From Lichenostomus cassidix (Eukaryota; Chordata; Aves; Passeriformes; Meliphagidae): a stretch of DNA of 64,000 nucleotides. How positions within the stretch are numbered: the first letter of the stretch is position 1; every line of letters starts with the position of its first letter. Of the stretch, positions 39,601-54,600 are shown piece after piece. The position numbers were made by a program, and so were the translations under genes. A model generated the notes under the pieces. That model was not told the DNA's origin. It made no database searches and worked only from the letters and a program-made list of their open reading frames with translations. The stretch spans positions 101,649,443 to 101,713,442 of the forward strand of contig CM039182.1 in assembly GCA_008360975.2 (NCBI GenBank). The letters run 5' to 3'.

Positions 39601-42600
39601 TCTTAAAGATAAAGAACATAATTTTAAAAATATTTTCATGACTCTGAATAGCCTCCAAGATTTTCTTTCTTTGCAATTACTGCACCAGCCAAGAGAGATT
39701 GTCTCCATCAAATCACTCAATAAAATGACTTTCTATTAGAGAAGCCTACTCACCTGACTTTGTGGAGAGGATCAAAGGGATTTCTTACTGCAAATAGTGT
39801 GCTGATTCTGTTGGAATACAGTGCAATTATGATACATACATGCCATTTTAAGTTGCAAGTAATCCTCTAAAGGGCTTTACAGAGCTCTGCTTCACCATGC
39901 AACAGAGGTGCAAAGAGGGAGGCGTGGTCCCCAAAGCTGGTATTTTGTCCCCAGCTTTGGCTCTCTGACTGCTGTGAATGATGAATTTCATGTTATTGTT
40001 TTCTGGTCTCATACTACCAACATACTTTTTAGGAAAGGGTTGGAGTAGTAACAGTTACCATATTAAAAAAAAAAACCCAACCAAACGCACAAGAGCAAAG
40101 CATGCCCTTTCACCTGGACTGTACAACTAGAAAACAGAAAAGGCAGCGTAAGTAATGTTCGGTACAAGGACAGGAAAAGCCTGTCCGACTCAATATGCCC
40201 GGTATTTTCTTTCTGCCCTTGTTTATCTGAAACTCACTTCCCTTCTTTTTTCACTCTGCTCTTCTAACTCATTCTGAACTGGTCTTTAATTTCCAGTACT
40301 TTTTCCTTTCGCACTATGTCAAGTCTTGGCATAAAGTAGTTGTAATGGCAACATTTCCCACTTTCTTCCAAGTTTTGATCTTGGGGAAGCTCTAATCTTT
40401 TCGCCTGTAAGGCCAGTGCAGACAGTGAGCACACAGCTTTCGTCTGATAGCTGTGTATGCTTTACAACTTTGCTGAGTTTTAAAATTCTTGTGCCAATTT
40501 AGATTAGCCTGAAAACTGCTCTCATAAACTTTTAGATAACTGCAGTTGCTGTGGCCATGCTTTTTGACTAGTTTGGCATGGAGATGTCGCATCAGTCTTT
40601 CTTTTCCCATTTAATCTTTGTCAGGAAAAGGGAATATTGGAAGAAATCCATATTTTTTCCCTTGTCCATTAGTTTTTAATCAAATTGGAAACATCTGTCA
40701 TATTGCATGAGACAGGTAAATGTGTGATGGTTGTGAGGGACAAAGTGGATATACTCCTTCAGAAACTGTGCCCATTGATTAATTTAAGTCCCATTCAAAC
40801 TACATGTCTCAAAAATGTCAGAATGTTTAAAGCTCATACTTCAACTAACCCTGCCATATGTAATAATCTCTTTTCTTCCTTAAAAATAGCTATATATCAT
40901 TCTCTTTTGTTCTTTGGGAGACAATTTTTATTCCACTCTAGCTCTTAGTCTTTGTTCTATACCTTTTATCCAGTAATCTTTGATGTGAAGCAATGCTAAG
41001 TATCCTCTGAAAACCCAAATAAATTAGAATTCTCTTTATCTATCATGGCAGTAATATCTTCAAAGAATTCTGACAAGTTAGTTAAGGTTGAATTCTTTTG
41101 CTTCAATATAGTCCAAGTATTTTGAGATATTATCCCCCTAACAGAGAACTCTTTTAAATAGCTTTCATAAATTCTTAAAACAGTCTTCAAAAGTTATTGG
41201 ATACCCATTTCATCCTATCTCTCCCATGTAACATTTTTGATGATTGACTTTAAGTTATGTATCTTTGTTATTTTATACAAGGACCCCAATGCAAGATAGT
41301 GAACTTCATATAAAAAATAAAGTAAAATATATGTTCAAAAGTTCTCATTTCTTTCTCCTTTTTACCTACTAAAGCTCATGGACATTGCTTTGATTAAATG
41401 AAATTATACCAACCAATTACATTATATACCTAACAGAATGTATTCTTTCCTCCCTGACTTTGAAGAATGATTGCGAGTGAGGACAGCCTGTTTTGTGTTT
41501 TCTCTACAAAGAATGGAAACACAATAAAGACTTAATAATACTGTTGTATTTAACCCCATATTAACCTCCTAATTTTAAGTTCTACTCAATATGTAAATTA
41601 TATATATATGGAACAAGAACATTTGGATTCATATAGGGTCTTAGTATTGAGAACTATCCTATCACTTATGATGGATTAGCTTTAATTTATTTTTAAAAAT
41701 AATTTCTAGGGTTTGGTTTTTGGCTTTTTTTCCCCTAATGTTCTAGAAGTCCTGGCTTGCCAACTCCCGTTCCACTTGCATAGCCATAAGCATACCTTAA
41801 TTTTACACTGGAATAATTCAATTTTTCTTAGTGATTTCACTGGTGCTTGCAAAGTACCTACGCAACACTTGGCTTTCCTTAGCTGAAGGGTTGTCTGGGC
41901 TGATTCTGTTCCTGTTGCTGCCAGGTCCCTCCCACCGTGTAGTGAGTGACCTTTCAGTCCCTTTTCCATAGCTTCCACACCCACAGTGAGCTCTGAGCCT
42001 CAACTAGCACTGAGTTAACCAGACACTCCTGCAGCCCCACAAATCATGGCTGATGGGCACAACTGAAGCATCAGTGCCCAAGGAGAGGGAAGCCCTCCTC
42101 AGGATCTCCATTTGAGGGCTGGCAGCAGCTCTGTTCCCTCCTCTGCTGTGCCAAGCTACAGACTGAATGGGTTTGCAGTGGCTTCTGTGACTGCTGGTGT
42201 CAGTGTCAAACCATTTCTGTTTAAACATAGGGACTCTAATGGTGCTCTTGTTTACATTAATGGTACTGTCTAGACAGTTATGTGAACTAAACAAAAGTTA
42301 TGAAAAATCAGGGGTATCTTGAACTGGAACCCCACTTCTTTTCTGTTTTGTTTAGGTGGGGTGTCTTTTTTGGAAGGTTTACAAGCATGTGTCAGACAAC
42401 TGTTTTATGACAGAATTTTGCTAGTCATGGGTTGATAGAATGACTGATTGTCATTTAAGAGGCCCTTTGTTCTGACTCTTCATATGTTTCCTCATGTGCT
42501 TACAGTCTGAGATTAATTTCTCTCTGAAATTGAATTCATATGTTCTGGAGAAATTAAAAACCCATCCTCTCATTCTTGAACTATGAGGTCTTTTTCTTCC

Positions 42601-42606
42601 CCCCCC

Positions 42607-42641
42607 ATAAGTTACAGGACTTTCATAGTCCTGTAACTTAT
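42607..42641. repeat. Perfect 15-bp inverted repeat (hairpin)
   Basis: ATAAGTTACAGGACT (42607-42621) and its exact complement (42627-42641) flank a five-base loop TTCAT. A C run (42599-42606 region) sits immediately to the left. It could form a strong hairpin in single-stranded DNA or RNA on either strand. No poly(U) tract or gene context explains it. Confidence 0.92.
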
Positions 42642-45600
42642 TCTCATAGTCTGAAATGATAATTTTACAACTGCAGTGAGCACAGAAGTGGAGCTCAGCC
42701 CCAGGAAGCAGGTAGCTGCCTGGACTACCCGTGGAGAGCTGTATTGAGATACCCATGTCAACTTTGAAAGAAGTGCCTTGGGCACAGAAAGCATCCCTGT
42801 TGCTGCTTCACAGAGGGGACTCCCTGCTCTCTTCCCTCTCAACACAGACCTCAGACACAGACATTAATTAATAGCAGCTTGCTGAGGCAGGGAAATACTA
42901 TACCTATAAGAATTGCCTGCAGTCACAAGCTGAAACAGAGCCAGCCGCTCAACCCAGCCTGGAGTTCCAGTCTAGCGCCTTTTACCACTTCCTTCTCTCA
43001 CATGACTGTTTACATTACTGACCTTTGGAAAAAAACAACAACCCCCAACTAGATATTTATATATGCCCATATTTGAACACAGGACTCCTGCTTTTGAAAC
43101 GTTTTTAATACCTCTGCAGTCCAAAGGTCTCAGTAAAGCCCAGCGTATCCAAGGGAAGGCACATACTGAAATTGAAATTTGAATTCTGCTACCGTTTAAA
43201 TAGAGATATAACCAGTCTGGTAAATCCTGTTTCTCCACATTATTTCCCTTTGGCATAGAATAAAAGAATCTAGGGACAGTTGCTGGGTGGCTTCTAGGAA
43301 AAGTGAAGCAGCAAAGTGTTAAGGTAACAACAATGGTTTAGCTCTTGCAGGGATTTCAGGGGCAGGGTCTAGTTTGCTCTCTACTGCAGTGTTCAAGCTA
43401 ACCATCCTTGAGAGGAGAGCATTTCCAAAGCTGACCAGTGGTCTCAGCTGCCTCAGTTTCACATAAGCATATGGTGAACAAAATGTCTGTTTACTTTGTG
43501 GAAATAAAAACACTATCATCACTTGGTTGTCCTCTTCCCACAAGTTTATCAAATGGTGCATTTGTTGACTTTATTTGCTTAAAATTAAAATTTTTAACTC
43601 GCTTTTACTGATCTCAGTGTCCCTCTGGATAGCAAAGAGTGTGAAATGGTTCAGCTGGGTTCTGCCATCAGGGCAGGTGCTCAGCTCTCTGTGGAGGGTG
43701 TGCTGTCCCCCTTTGCTGAACAAATATTACCTGCTTTATCCCAGGTCTTCTGAGTCCAGTCCTAGAGCACCAGCCTCCACCGCCAAATACAGGATTTTGG
43801 CTTGAAGAGGGCACCACACATGCAATGAGCTAATGCAGCATAACAGTCCCTCAGTTTCTAGATAACCCTGGGGTCATTAGAAGTCACTGTAATTCAGAGG
43901 AATCCTTATGTCCCCCCAGAAAGTGAAACTGCTGTAAAAGCAGAAGAGTGATATGTAAGTGCTCAAATTAAAAAAGAGCAAGAATAAGAATGACTCATTT
44001 CTTTAGGTTTTCAGAGCTAGTTCATCAAGAAGTATAATTTCATCACATCAATAGGATGTGTTGACCTTTTACAGTGGTATCTAACATAAATTAAGCTGGA
44101 AAAAAATTGACGGAATCTGAAATTAGGGGACAGTTTGAGTTACTGCCTCCAAAAGGCTTTCTAAGGGAATTTCTTACATGTCTGTGTTCTCAGTTCACAT
44201 GCAACATGAACGGATACAGGAATATATGAAAAATACAAATACTGTACCTTGAGGTTCCTATATTCTAAGAAACTTTATAGTAGTCTAAAAAGAAAAGGAG
44301 GTTGTTCTCATATTGTAAAGAAGTCCAAGTGCACTGATGATCTTTGTGTTCATACACAGACAACAAAGTCAAAACACAGCTGTGAGGTCTAATTTTAGGG
44401 GCCACTGACCTTGATCATGCTCTTTTAATAATCGTCTGATTAGGGAATTCAAAGATTCAAGGAGGGCATAACCTTGAGGGTTTTAATGAGTCCTTGGAAC
44501 CAGTATTCACAATGTGTCATCTGATTTTAGAAACAATATTATCAGAATGCACTAGCAAATAGTGACTTGACCATGAGGTCTTTCTCTGGTGTAGTACAAA
44601 ATTAGGATGCCCTGGAAGTTGAAATGCCATTTTAAATATAAATAACACAGAGGGTTCACAAGCATGTTTCAGCCGAAAGAGATGTGCTAGGAGTCTAATA
44701 TCACATTCCTGTGTCAATCATAGTATAGACAATGAACAGAAATAAAAATCCTTCATTCTTTAAATCTTTCACCAAACTACCTCTTATAAAAACTCATCTC
44801 TCTGTAGAGGAACTTTGTTAGGGTTTTCTGGTAAATAAATGGAGAATTCCTGAAGAGTCCTGAAATGAACCTTATTCTTGAATCTTCTTTCTTTTTCTTC
44901 AGTGTTCCAGGTTGAATCTTAGCAAACTGAAGCTTTTATACATTTTGGAACCCTGCTGTTTTGCAAAGCTGAAGAATTTGCTACTTCCAAATGTATTATT
45001 CATTTGAAACCTTCTTACGTGACAGATGACTTTCAGTAAGCAGGAAAAGTATGTAAACAGTGACTATTCATGTAATTTCTTTCAGAGAGACCTGTGATTT
45101 GCAAAAGGAATGAAATAAAAAAAGGCTATGCATCTATTAAAACAGAAAGATTAAGGGAGATCTTAGTCCTGTCCTGCAGTGACAGAGCAGCTCAATGGCA
45201 GTTTTGAGCAATGCCCTGCACAACCAATTCAACAATAGCAGAAGGACAATGCCAGGGATTTCTGCAGAAGGGAATAGAACTAAGCTGAGCCTGCAGGAGT
45301 TAAAACTCTGCCCATCATGTACAGTTGACATTCTGTGTTGCTGTTAAGAATCCATTGTCTGAGTGTTATTGGCAGTTATTAGATTTGCTTGTGATGGCGC
45401 AGATGAATAATATTCCAGGCATTAAAGGAAAGTTCCACAGCAAATTCTACTCCCCATCATTTTTCTACCTTATGACCACAACTCTGTACAGTCCCTCCCA
45501 CATAATTACTCAGTTGTATTTCAAAATCAGAATCATTCCCTACATTCCTGGTTAGCACATTCAGAGGTTAAACATAAACCAGAAACCAACACTGATTATC

Positions 45601-48600
45601 ATTAAGCATTCCTGTGCCAAATACCTTGCTGAAGCAAAATGATAAAAGTTCAGCATGTCATTCTTGGCAGGTATGGCGGATTTTTTTTTTTTTAATGCTT
45701 CTATTAATATTCTTGGTTTACTATGGTCTCACAATTACTTTTATTCATCTGTATAATTCCACTTTGTTTAGTCTTGCTAGCTATTGTTTCTGATTCAGTA
45801 CTGTATCACATACCAAAACAGGCTGCAGGAGTTCACAGCTCATTGTTATATATTGTTATGAACTACTGTGGAGCTAAGGTGCTTTCATGTGAATTGGCAA
45901 AATGCTATGTGACATCAAACTCTAACAGGCAACTGCAGAAAATGGGCACCTATTTGCTCACAGTTTTTTCTCACTTAACCTGAATGTGCCCAGGGTCTGT
46001 GGGATGGACTGTAGTTTGGTTTCCACATTCTACCTAGTCTTTTATTTATTAGCACAGATTTTTCCCATCCAATTGTCACAGATTTTTTTCACCGATTGTG
46101 TTCTTCAGTATGTAAGAATGCTTTTTCCTTGCTACTCTTTCAGGGGCTCGAGGCAATCCAGGAAAGGGTGGAAGGAAATGAGCATTTTGGAGGCCCTGGT
46201 CCGTGCATCTACATGTCATGTAACTGAACAGGCTTTCAATCAGTGCATCGCTGATACAGTATTTTAAACCCTGTCATTATCAAAAAGCACTTGTTCCTGA
46301 TGGTGCAAATTCATGAGGTGTTCTGAACTTAGTTGAAACTGAAATCAGAAATAAAGCCACAAACCTAAAAAATACTAACTAAAGCCTGCAGGAATATTTG
46401 AGACACACATGGAATGATATATAATCAATCTTATGTGTTGTATCTTGCTGTTTCTGGCCTTCTCCTTACTCTGATGACTTCATGTAGATTACAAGATTGA
46501 CAATGAGAAGGTTTATCAGTCTCTAGAACACTCATAGATTTGATTACTCTCCTCCAGAACTTAGAAGTAACATACATTACGAGGATCTATCTCAACCCCA
46601 TTCCTTCTTGCACGAAATTTGATAAAAATGAAACTAGTGTCAGCACATTAAGAACTTGGCAGTGCAATTCAACTTATTTTTTCTTATTTGGTAAGTACAG
46701 TGTTACCATAGATTCATAACACAATGGGTTCTGCTTATGTAATAAAACCCTAACTTTACCCTACCACTTTAAGTCCAGCAAGGATTGGCAGATACAACTT
46801 GCAAGAAAGGCTGCCAGACACAGGAAGAACATGTCACAGAAAAAAGTGGTATTTCTCTTTTCTTCGAGGGAGAGAATTCAGATAATTGGGATTGCCTTTG
46901 TTTACAGACACTGGAATAGATTTTTATACAGGCTACTTAAAATAGTTAGAGGGTAAACATTAAAAAAGTGCAAGAAAACATGAAGTAAATAAAGTTATGG
47001 AATCCACTTGAATACTTGAAGTAGCTTGAAAAAGTTTGACTAGAATCCCTCAAATCTGATTTTGTGCAAAAGGGGATCATTCAGATCTTGCTTAAAGATA
47101 AAAATACTGTGATAAAAATTTGACTCACTTAGCCTTTTATGGATTAGGTCAAAAAGATTGCAAAAGTGTCAAAGACTGGCAAACAATTGTTTACATAGAT
47201 ATGTTTTCTATAAAACACCTTTAAAACCTCTGATTTTCAAGGTCCTTATAAAAATAGCCAGCCAAAAAAAAATTAAACTATGTGTAGATAGTTCTTTTTT
47301 AAGCAATAACAAATGCATAACAGGGATTTGTCATCTCACATTTCTGATCAAAATAATTTGGTTTAAGGATGGAGTTTAAATATTAAAAAGCAAGGATGAT
47401 CTCTCCTTCCTAAGAGCTTTCCTTTTTTTCTATTCTTCCAACTTGAGATGCTCTCTTTGTCTCCCCATAAGATCAAAAAAATATTCTCAAAATTAGAGGT
47501 ACTTCTGCAAGGATTTTGTGTGGTTCATCTTGAGGATGTTTTCAAACATCCAAGTGAAAGCAGAATTTCCTTGCCATAGAGAAATCCCCCAAAACACCAC
47601 TGGAAAAGTCTATAGCTGAGACAAAAACTTCCTTTTAAGGATTTTGGGTTTTTTGCTAAACTCTTCTCTAAGTCAACCGAAACAGTTCACTCTGCTCCTA
47701 GGAGGTATTTCAGCATTGCTTGTTTCTTTCATCAACTATTTTTCCCTTAGAAGAGGGAACATTCTTGTCTATTTTGCTCTTTCCCACATATGTTTTGCTG
47801 TGTGTCTCTTAAGTTCCCATCAATCTTATCAGATTTAGTCATAGGGTTTGAGTAGGTTAGAATTTGTTCCATGGAGAAATAATCCTAAAAAATACTTCGT
47901 AATCTGAAGATCTTAGTTTATTCACCCCTGTTGCTTATCTAGAGACATTTTGAGAATCGTAGCACTGATTTTGGAAGGTTTTCTGACTGCATTTAAAGAG
48001 CAAAATGATGGGAATAACATTTGGCCATGGGCCAAAGCATTTTGTTTTGTTCAGGAATTTATTCTGTCCTTGTCTGCTTGTTCATTGCTTGCAGTGTGCA
48101 AAATTAATCTTTAAGCCTTTGGACAATATCAATCACTGTTTATAGACTGCCAGTGTTTATTGTTTTTCCTACCAAAATCCATATTCAGAACAACAAGAAT
48201 GAAGAAATATGTTTTGGGCTCTATTTAAGGAAATATAAATTTACCTAACTATTTAAGTCCTGTCCTCATTTAGCTGAGTTTAGCCAGAATAACTTAGTTC
48301 ATGCATCATGCAGTGTGACAAATCAGCTCAATGATGCATGAAAAAATGCTGAAGAATTTGATAAAGAAAAAAGTGTATTAGCTTAGAAAGTTGTTGGGTT
48401 TCAAATGCAACTACTGGGACACAAGAGGAGTAGCAGATGTGGCTCTCACACTGATTTTGTCTGAGAGGAGCAGCCATTAGGCAGTCATTAGACACCAGCC
48501 CCTTCCTGTGTTGCAAGTGTGGGTTTTCTACAAAACACCTGTCTGGCTACTGCTGGCTGTGGGCTGAAATACCTGTGACAAATACAAGCATCTGTTTATG

Positions 48601-51600
48601 AGCAGCTGCTAATCCTCTGTCACATAGGATATGAGATGTGGATGGAAGAAAGTAATCTTGCAGCAGAAAATTCCAACATCAGAAGTTAGCTTATTGAGTA
48701 CAGAGTATGTTCTTAAATTTTTCTTATTACTACTTAGAAAAACAAATTTGATTTATTGCTAAAAAGTTCTAATTATTTTTCTTCAAATGAACCTTGATAT
48801 TGATTACATTTGTTTGTGATGGAATTAATGATTCCTTTATTTAATTTTTTTTCTTGTTCTAAATGACCTTATTAAGACCACGCAATTTAACCTAGTTAAA
48901 TCTAGTTCTAATTTAATCTAGTTCAACTCTCAAGAGCAGAAATCCATCTGTTCACCTACTTTACACGTGAAACTATTACATAACCAAGTTTTGCATGAAA
49001 TATTAAGCTTAATATACTTTTCAACATTTCGGGGCAAAAAAGAAATCTGAGCTTCTAATAAAATCAGAATATAGTTGATCTGACCATAATGAACACTGAA
49101 GTTTTATGTGCTATGTTTTATAGAGGACAGAAGTAGACACGTATGGTGTAAGGACATAATGAAAGCATAATGTTTTCCATTTGTAATACTAACAAATGGT
49201 CACTTTCTGCTGTCCTGCTGCTTATAACAATGTAGGCAGATGGCTCTCAGTGTAGGAGAGATCAATCAAACAATGTCAAACTCAACAAAAGTTGTGATAT
49301 GAATAACCTATAAAATGAGGCTAGTTAAATATAGTGACTAAAATGAAAATATAAATCAATGTAACAATATTACTATTCTGTATTGAGACATTGTATTTAA
49401 CAGAATCCATATTTTGAAATTAGCTTACCCATCCTATAAAAAAAGCCTTTGCAGCCTTTATTCTTTGCTACTGTAATTAACCTTATTTTATAATTGTCAG
49501 ACCATTCGGAAAGAACTGAGTCAGGTTGCTCTGGGACCAGAAGTGATTTACATTGCTAACTTGCATGAAATGATCTCTGTTGGTTTTAGGAGTACTTTTC
49601 TGAATGGATCTTTATCAAATATAGTTTTTAACCAAATTTTGGAGAATGAGGTAACAGAATGACAATGTATTCCAAATGTGATGAAAGGACCAAAAAGCCA
49701 TAGCAAAAACAAATTTGCTGGATGAGAAATCCTTGTCACTGAGAGGGAAACATTCAAATGTAAAGCATTTCAATTCTTTAACCCATATTACTATTTTAAG
49801 TGTTGGCATCTCTGGAGCAGACAAGGTCACTTTAGAAAGGGAATAGCAGCTGCTAATTTGAGAGTTAGAAAGCCAACCAAAGGTATTTATGGTAGTTGTA
49901 ATAGCATGAAGAATGACCTGCACAAAATCTCAAGAATCTGCAGGGAAGAACTCCAGTAAAACTACTCTAATTATTAACAAAGCTTCAATTACAACCCACA
50001 CCACATGCCAACAGTTGTCTGTGGTTACCATGCTAAAGATCCTTGGTGAGTCTACATGGACATAGTATAATCCTCATTCTCTTTACCCCAGTTGTCAGAA
50101 CTTATTTATTGTTCATATTCTTATGATAACACTATAATTTCAAACATTAAAGCTTTTTTGCCAAACATGGATGATGATATATCTATTTGATCAGATCAGA
50201 AATGTAGTGAGCTGTCCAGGAAAACAGAGGCAAATATAGTATTTAGGTGAACTTAATAAGAAAATATTCAACTGCAGGTTGAATTCATTATTTTAACCTG
50301 CACTTCTTCTCTGACATCTATTGTGACCTAAATGCCTCTATATACATGTGTAGAACTTGTTTCTGAAAAAATGTCTTGCCTTGTTTGCAGGTTGGATATA
50401 ACAGTCAGATATCACATATTAATTGGTTACAATATCCTGAAAATCAGATAGACCTGTCCTACAGAAACCAGAGCGGCCAGTTGGTCTGTTGTGGCTGCTG
50501 AGGGTGCCAAACATCGTACACAGAAGTCAAAAGGGAAAGCATGGATTTAAATAAGGTTTCACAAGAAGTAAGCCTCATGCAGACACAGAAAACTTTGGAC
50601 AGGAGGAGAGCAGAAGCAAATGGAGCTTTCACAATAGGAGAGGTCCAGATGACATGTGTTTTCTGGAATATAATTGCTGTACTCCTAAAGGTTCCTTTAA
50701 GGAAGGGCAAGATACCATTTACTCTCAGGATGGTTGTTGGTTTTAGATTTAAAAAAAAAAAAAAAGGTGCTAGAGATTTTTGGATGGCATGTGTGTAAAG
50801 CAGAAATACTCAAAACTGCATGAAGATTCTGGGAAGGATGGGTCTTTCTGGGAAGCCTGTTCTGGACTCAATATTCAGTAGTTGTCTCAAGGGCCAATTT
50901 GTCAGAGGAGATGGTCGGCAAGGTTCCACAACTGAAGAACAAGAGGGCACACAAAAAAAGGAAAAGTCTGATGCTTGATGGTTTAATATGGAGACTTTCA
51001 CTGAATGAATTTTGATAACAAGTAAACCTGCTCCAACTCTAGTGTCAACTTATTACATTAAATGGATGATGTGATGTCTGCCTACATTCACTTCTGTGTT
51101 CCATTCATTTACACTTTGCACTTCTATAGATTTTTCAAATGCTGCAAAGCCCTTTTCTAGCAAGAGTGAATGGCCTCTCTATGACCTGTAAAGTAAGCAT
51201 TTTATCCCTATTTTATAGGAATCTGGTGCACTGACTGATTAGTTGACTGACCTGGTAATACACCCGACAGAGTTGTGACAGAACTGGAAGAAGAACATTA
51301 ATCTTTTCCTATTACTCTGTGCCTTCTTATGACAGAAAGTCAAACTATTTAGCTTTCTTTCCCACTGGTTCATGTCCTTTGTACATCTACCTTAGCCTCA
51401 GAAGCCTGCCTCAATACCTTCAGGTCCATTCTTCCACATCTTTTCTGAGAATTCTCAGAATTCCTCAGCAATTCTAGCTGCCCTCTTTACTCCATTGTGG
51501 TCTGCAAGTTATTGTGCCATAGCTTGGCCAGCAGCTTTTGCACCATCTGGCACATCAGCAGGCAAAACATGAAGGATAATTAGTTAACTTTTGCTCACAA

Positions 51601-54600
51601 AGACCGCTGAGTTTATCTTCTCTAGTCCTGTGACAGTTTTCATGAAACTCATATTAATTTAACCTTCTTTAAGATTTTCATTGTTCCATCACACCTCTTC
51701 ACGTTGCCTAATTAGGTCAAATTGATTGGAGGGGCTTGACATAAAAGACATGATTGCAATATACCTTGCCTCTAAAGAAATTAGTTAAAATCAAGCATAA
51801 TCTAAATTAAATGTAAACTCCATGTTGAAGAATAAATTGCCTTGGGAAAGTAGAAATAAACGTTTGTGTGATTATTCCCAGAACAACTTACTACTGAGCT
51901 TGTATCACATTCCTTTGAAACTTCTGGTAATTGTGAATATCTGAGGTGAGGAATGAGACTTAAAAGTTAGGGCACAAATCCTTGGGTCTTCTTTTCCCAG
52001 TCAGAGAAGAAACTGCAGGGAAGGAAGTATTCCGTACGGCAGCTGATCTATGACGCTGAGCTAGATAATTCAGTCTTTCACCCCTAATTGTTTTATGGAT
52101 CCATTACATGTAAGGATTTGTCCTAACCAATATTTGGCAAAGGAAAAAGCCACTGCTTGACAAACGGCATTTTGGTTCCTGTTCTGTCTGAGCCTCCTGA
52201 TCCCTCTTTGTTTCCCTGTCTGGCATTAGCCTTCTGTTTGGCTGAGTTACAGGTGGGTAGTGTTATTACACCAGGAGTGCTTAGCTTGTGTAACTACTTT
52301 TCTGTCAGTATTTATCATAACAAACACTTTTTCCCTTTCAGTTGATTTCTAATTAGAGTCTGAAAGCTGCTTCAAGGCTGTCTTAATATATCAAGGGCCC
52401 AGTTCTTCTTTCAATTACATAAGAGTAAGACCAGGGCAGATAAAAAAAATCAGTATAGATTTAGGCCAGTGAGATAAAAGTCTAACCCAAGTTTCTGCTA
52501 AGGAATATGTTTTCAACTATTTGGGAAAAATAAATAACTTGCTGTATTTGGTATGTTAAAGCTTGACGAGAAAATGGCAGTTTCCTTGATGAAGGTGATT
52601 TTCATCGTGCTTTATTCCCATGGAGAATTTGTGGTTGGGATGAACACCTGCTGGTGAGAAGGCTGCAGGCAGTGTTACAGGATGTAATGGGGTCCAGCCT
52701 AGCTGTCTGTGTCCAGCATGGGTTAAAAACCTCTGAAGAGCTACAGCAAGGAGAAACAGTGAGAACAGGCTCACTCTACAGCTGGTGACAGGATTGTCCA
52801 GAGGCACAAGGTATTTTAGGGCCTCTATTGCCCCTTGTGCAGATAATGTCAAGTACAGAAGATTGATAAGGACATTTCTTGCAGGAATGTGACATCTCCT
52901 ATCTCAGAAACACAGAGCTAAACTGAAGATCTATTCACACTTGAGCAAGTATGCTGCAGTGGGCACACTAGCACTCAGGGAATTGCTTTAGGAGAACATA
53001 ATGCCAAAAAATCACTGACAAGGCTTCTAACAGCCTCCTCCAAAGGGAATCTGGCATACAGATAATATAGGTGAGGGAGTATTTTTTTTACTAGGAGACA
53101 CTTCATATTTATGGATTCACTGTGAATTAATCAGTTGAGGTTTGGAGATGTTCACATTATCTACTATAAACAGCACAAATGAAGAGCTTAGTCCTTTCAG
53201 TCGGAGTAGGAGACATAGGCTCCTCTAGCATTATCATGCTCATTCTTTAAGCAGTCTGAGTTGGTTTTCTTTAACAGAATTGATTCAGAACAATCATAGG
53301 GACTTTTGATTACATTTGGTAAAAAATGAAGGAATCAGACTCTCCCTATCATGCAAACAAACATAAGACCTTTGCCTGGCAAAGTACTAAAGGGAAATAG
53401 ATTCTGAAGGTGACATTTCTTTTTCCTTGAATCAGCATGAATGGAGCTCTTAATTGCCAGCACTTTGCTATTTTTCTGTTGCTTAATTTAATACTTCAGT
53501 TATAATTCCCAATTTGGTTTGAATGTGACAGTTTATTTTAGTTACAGGACATCTGAAGTTCATAGCAGTTTGGTCACTTAATTCTACATGCAAATGTGGA
53601 ATTAGGGCAGTAGAGCAGGAAGGAGATATCCTACTGTTTACTGCCAAACCAAGGCTTAACTCTGTTAAGTCCAATATAAATGCTTAGCTCTTTTTGATAT
53701 TATTTTATCCTGGGTCTGTTTGACCAAAAGGATCAGCTTTAGGCCAAAGCTATGTTTGTTCTAACTTTTGATAGCCAGAAAGATCACAACAGAGGAATCA
53801 CTTGTTGATAAAGGAAGAGAAGGTAAGAAAACCAACTAATGCATTTACAGACTTGGTTGACGTTTTCTTTGAGAAACCTGTGAAATAGGCTGTTACTTCA
53901 TACTGAGTAGTTATTTTTATTTCCAGAGCCCCAGAACTAATTAGCATGTGTGTGTCACTCTGGTTTGTACCTCTCTTTACCACCTTAAACCAATTACTTA
54001 TGGCTGCTGTAAAAAAAGCATACTGTCATGTGGAATCTTACAGCTGTATCTGTCTGTATCAATTAAATTTGAATATGGCATTAGCAAACCCAGGCACATG
54101 AAAAACATAGAATGGCGAGATTTCCAAACCACTGAAGTGTTTTCCAGGATGGTATCCTGATTAAGTGATTCATGACCTCATTTACAGGAAACAATTGATC
54201 CCCAAGTACAATATGCTGAACAGCACATTCCTGAAAGGAATTTGCTGATGTATTAACAAATGGTGATCCTAAGCTGTCCTGCTTTAAATTTGATCAAGCA
54301 GTTGATATCCTAGCAACATTTAAAAGGGAGGCTAAGTCCTGGGAAGAAAATGAGTGTAATCATTTGTGGAACAGCATTGGCATTTTTACAAAGAAAGCCA
54401 TCTGATGTGGCAGGGTGTTTTCAAAACTTTTCTTGCAGACAGATGTTCAACTGAAAAAGCTCTGATTTTTCTCCAAACTTGCAGAAGGAGGCATAGGCAC
54501 TTTTGGAAGTAGATTTGTTCACAAAATCACTTCTGTTTGATGTATCCTTAGCACATGGATAACAAACAAGATAATCAAGCAAATGATCACAGCTGTTAAA

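Larger units (their letters stand above)
34999..42606. other. Non-coding stretch, no gene recognised
   Basis: Frames are short and unsupported. Small internal repeats include an 11-bp tandem duplication CAGAATCTTTT at 36251-36272 and a near-duplicate TTAATTTTCTCTCTGTG at about 39074 and 39103. A short AT run lies near 41600. Confidence 0.55.
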
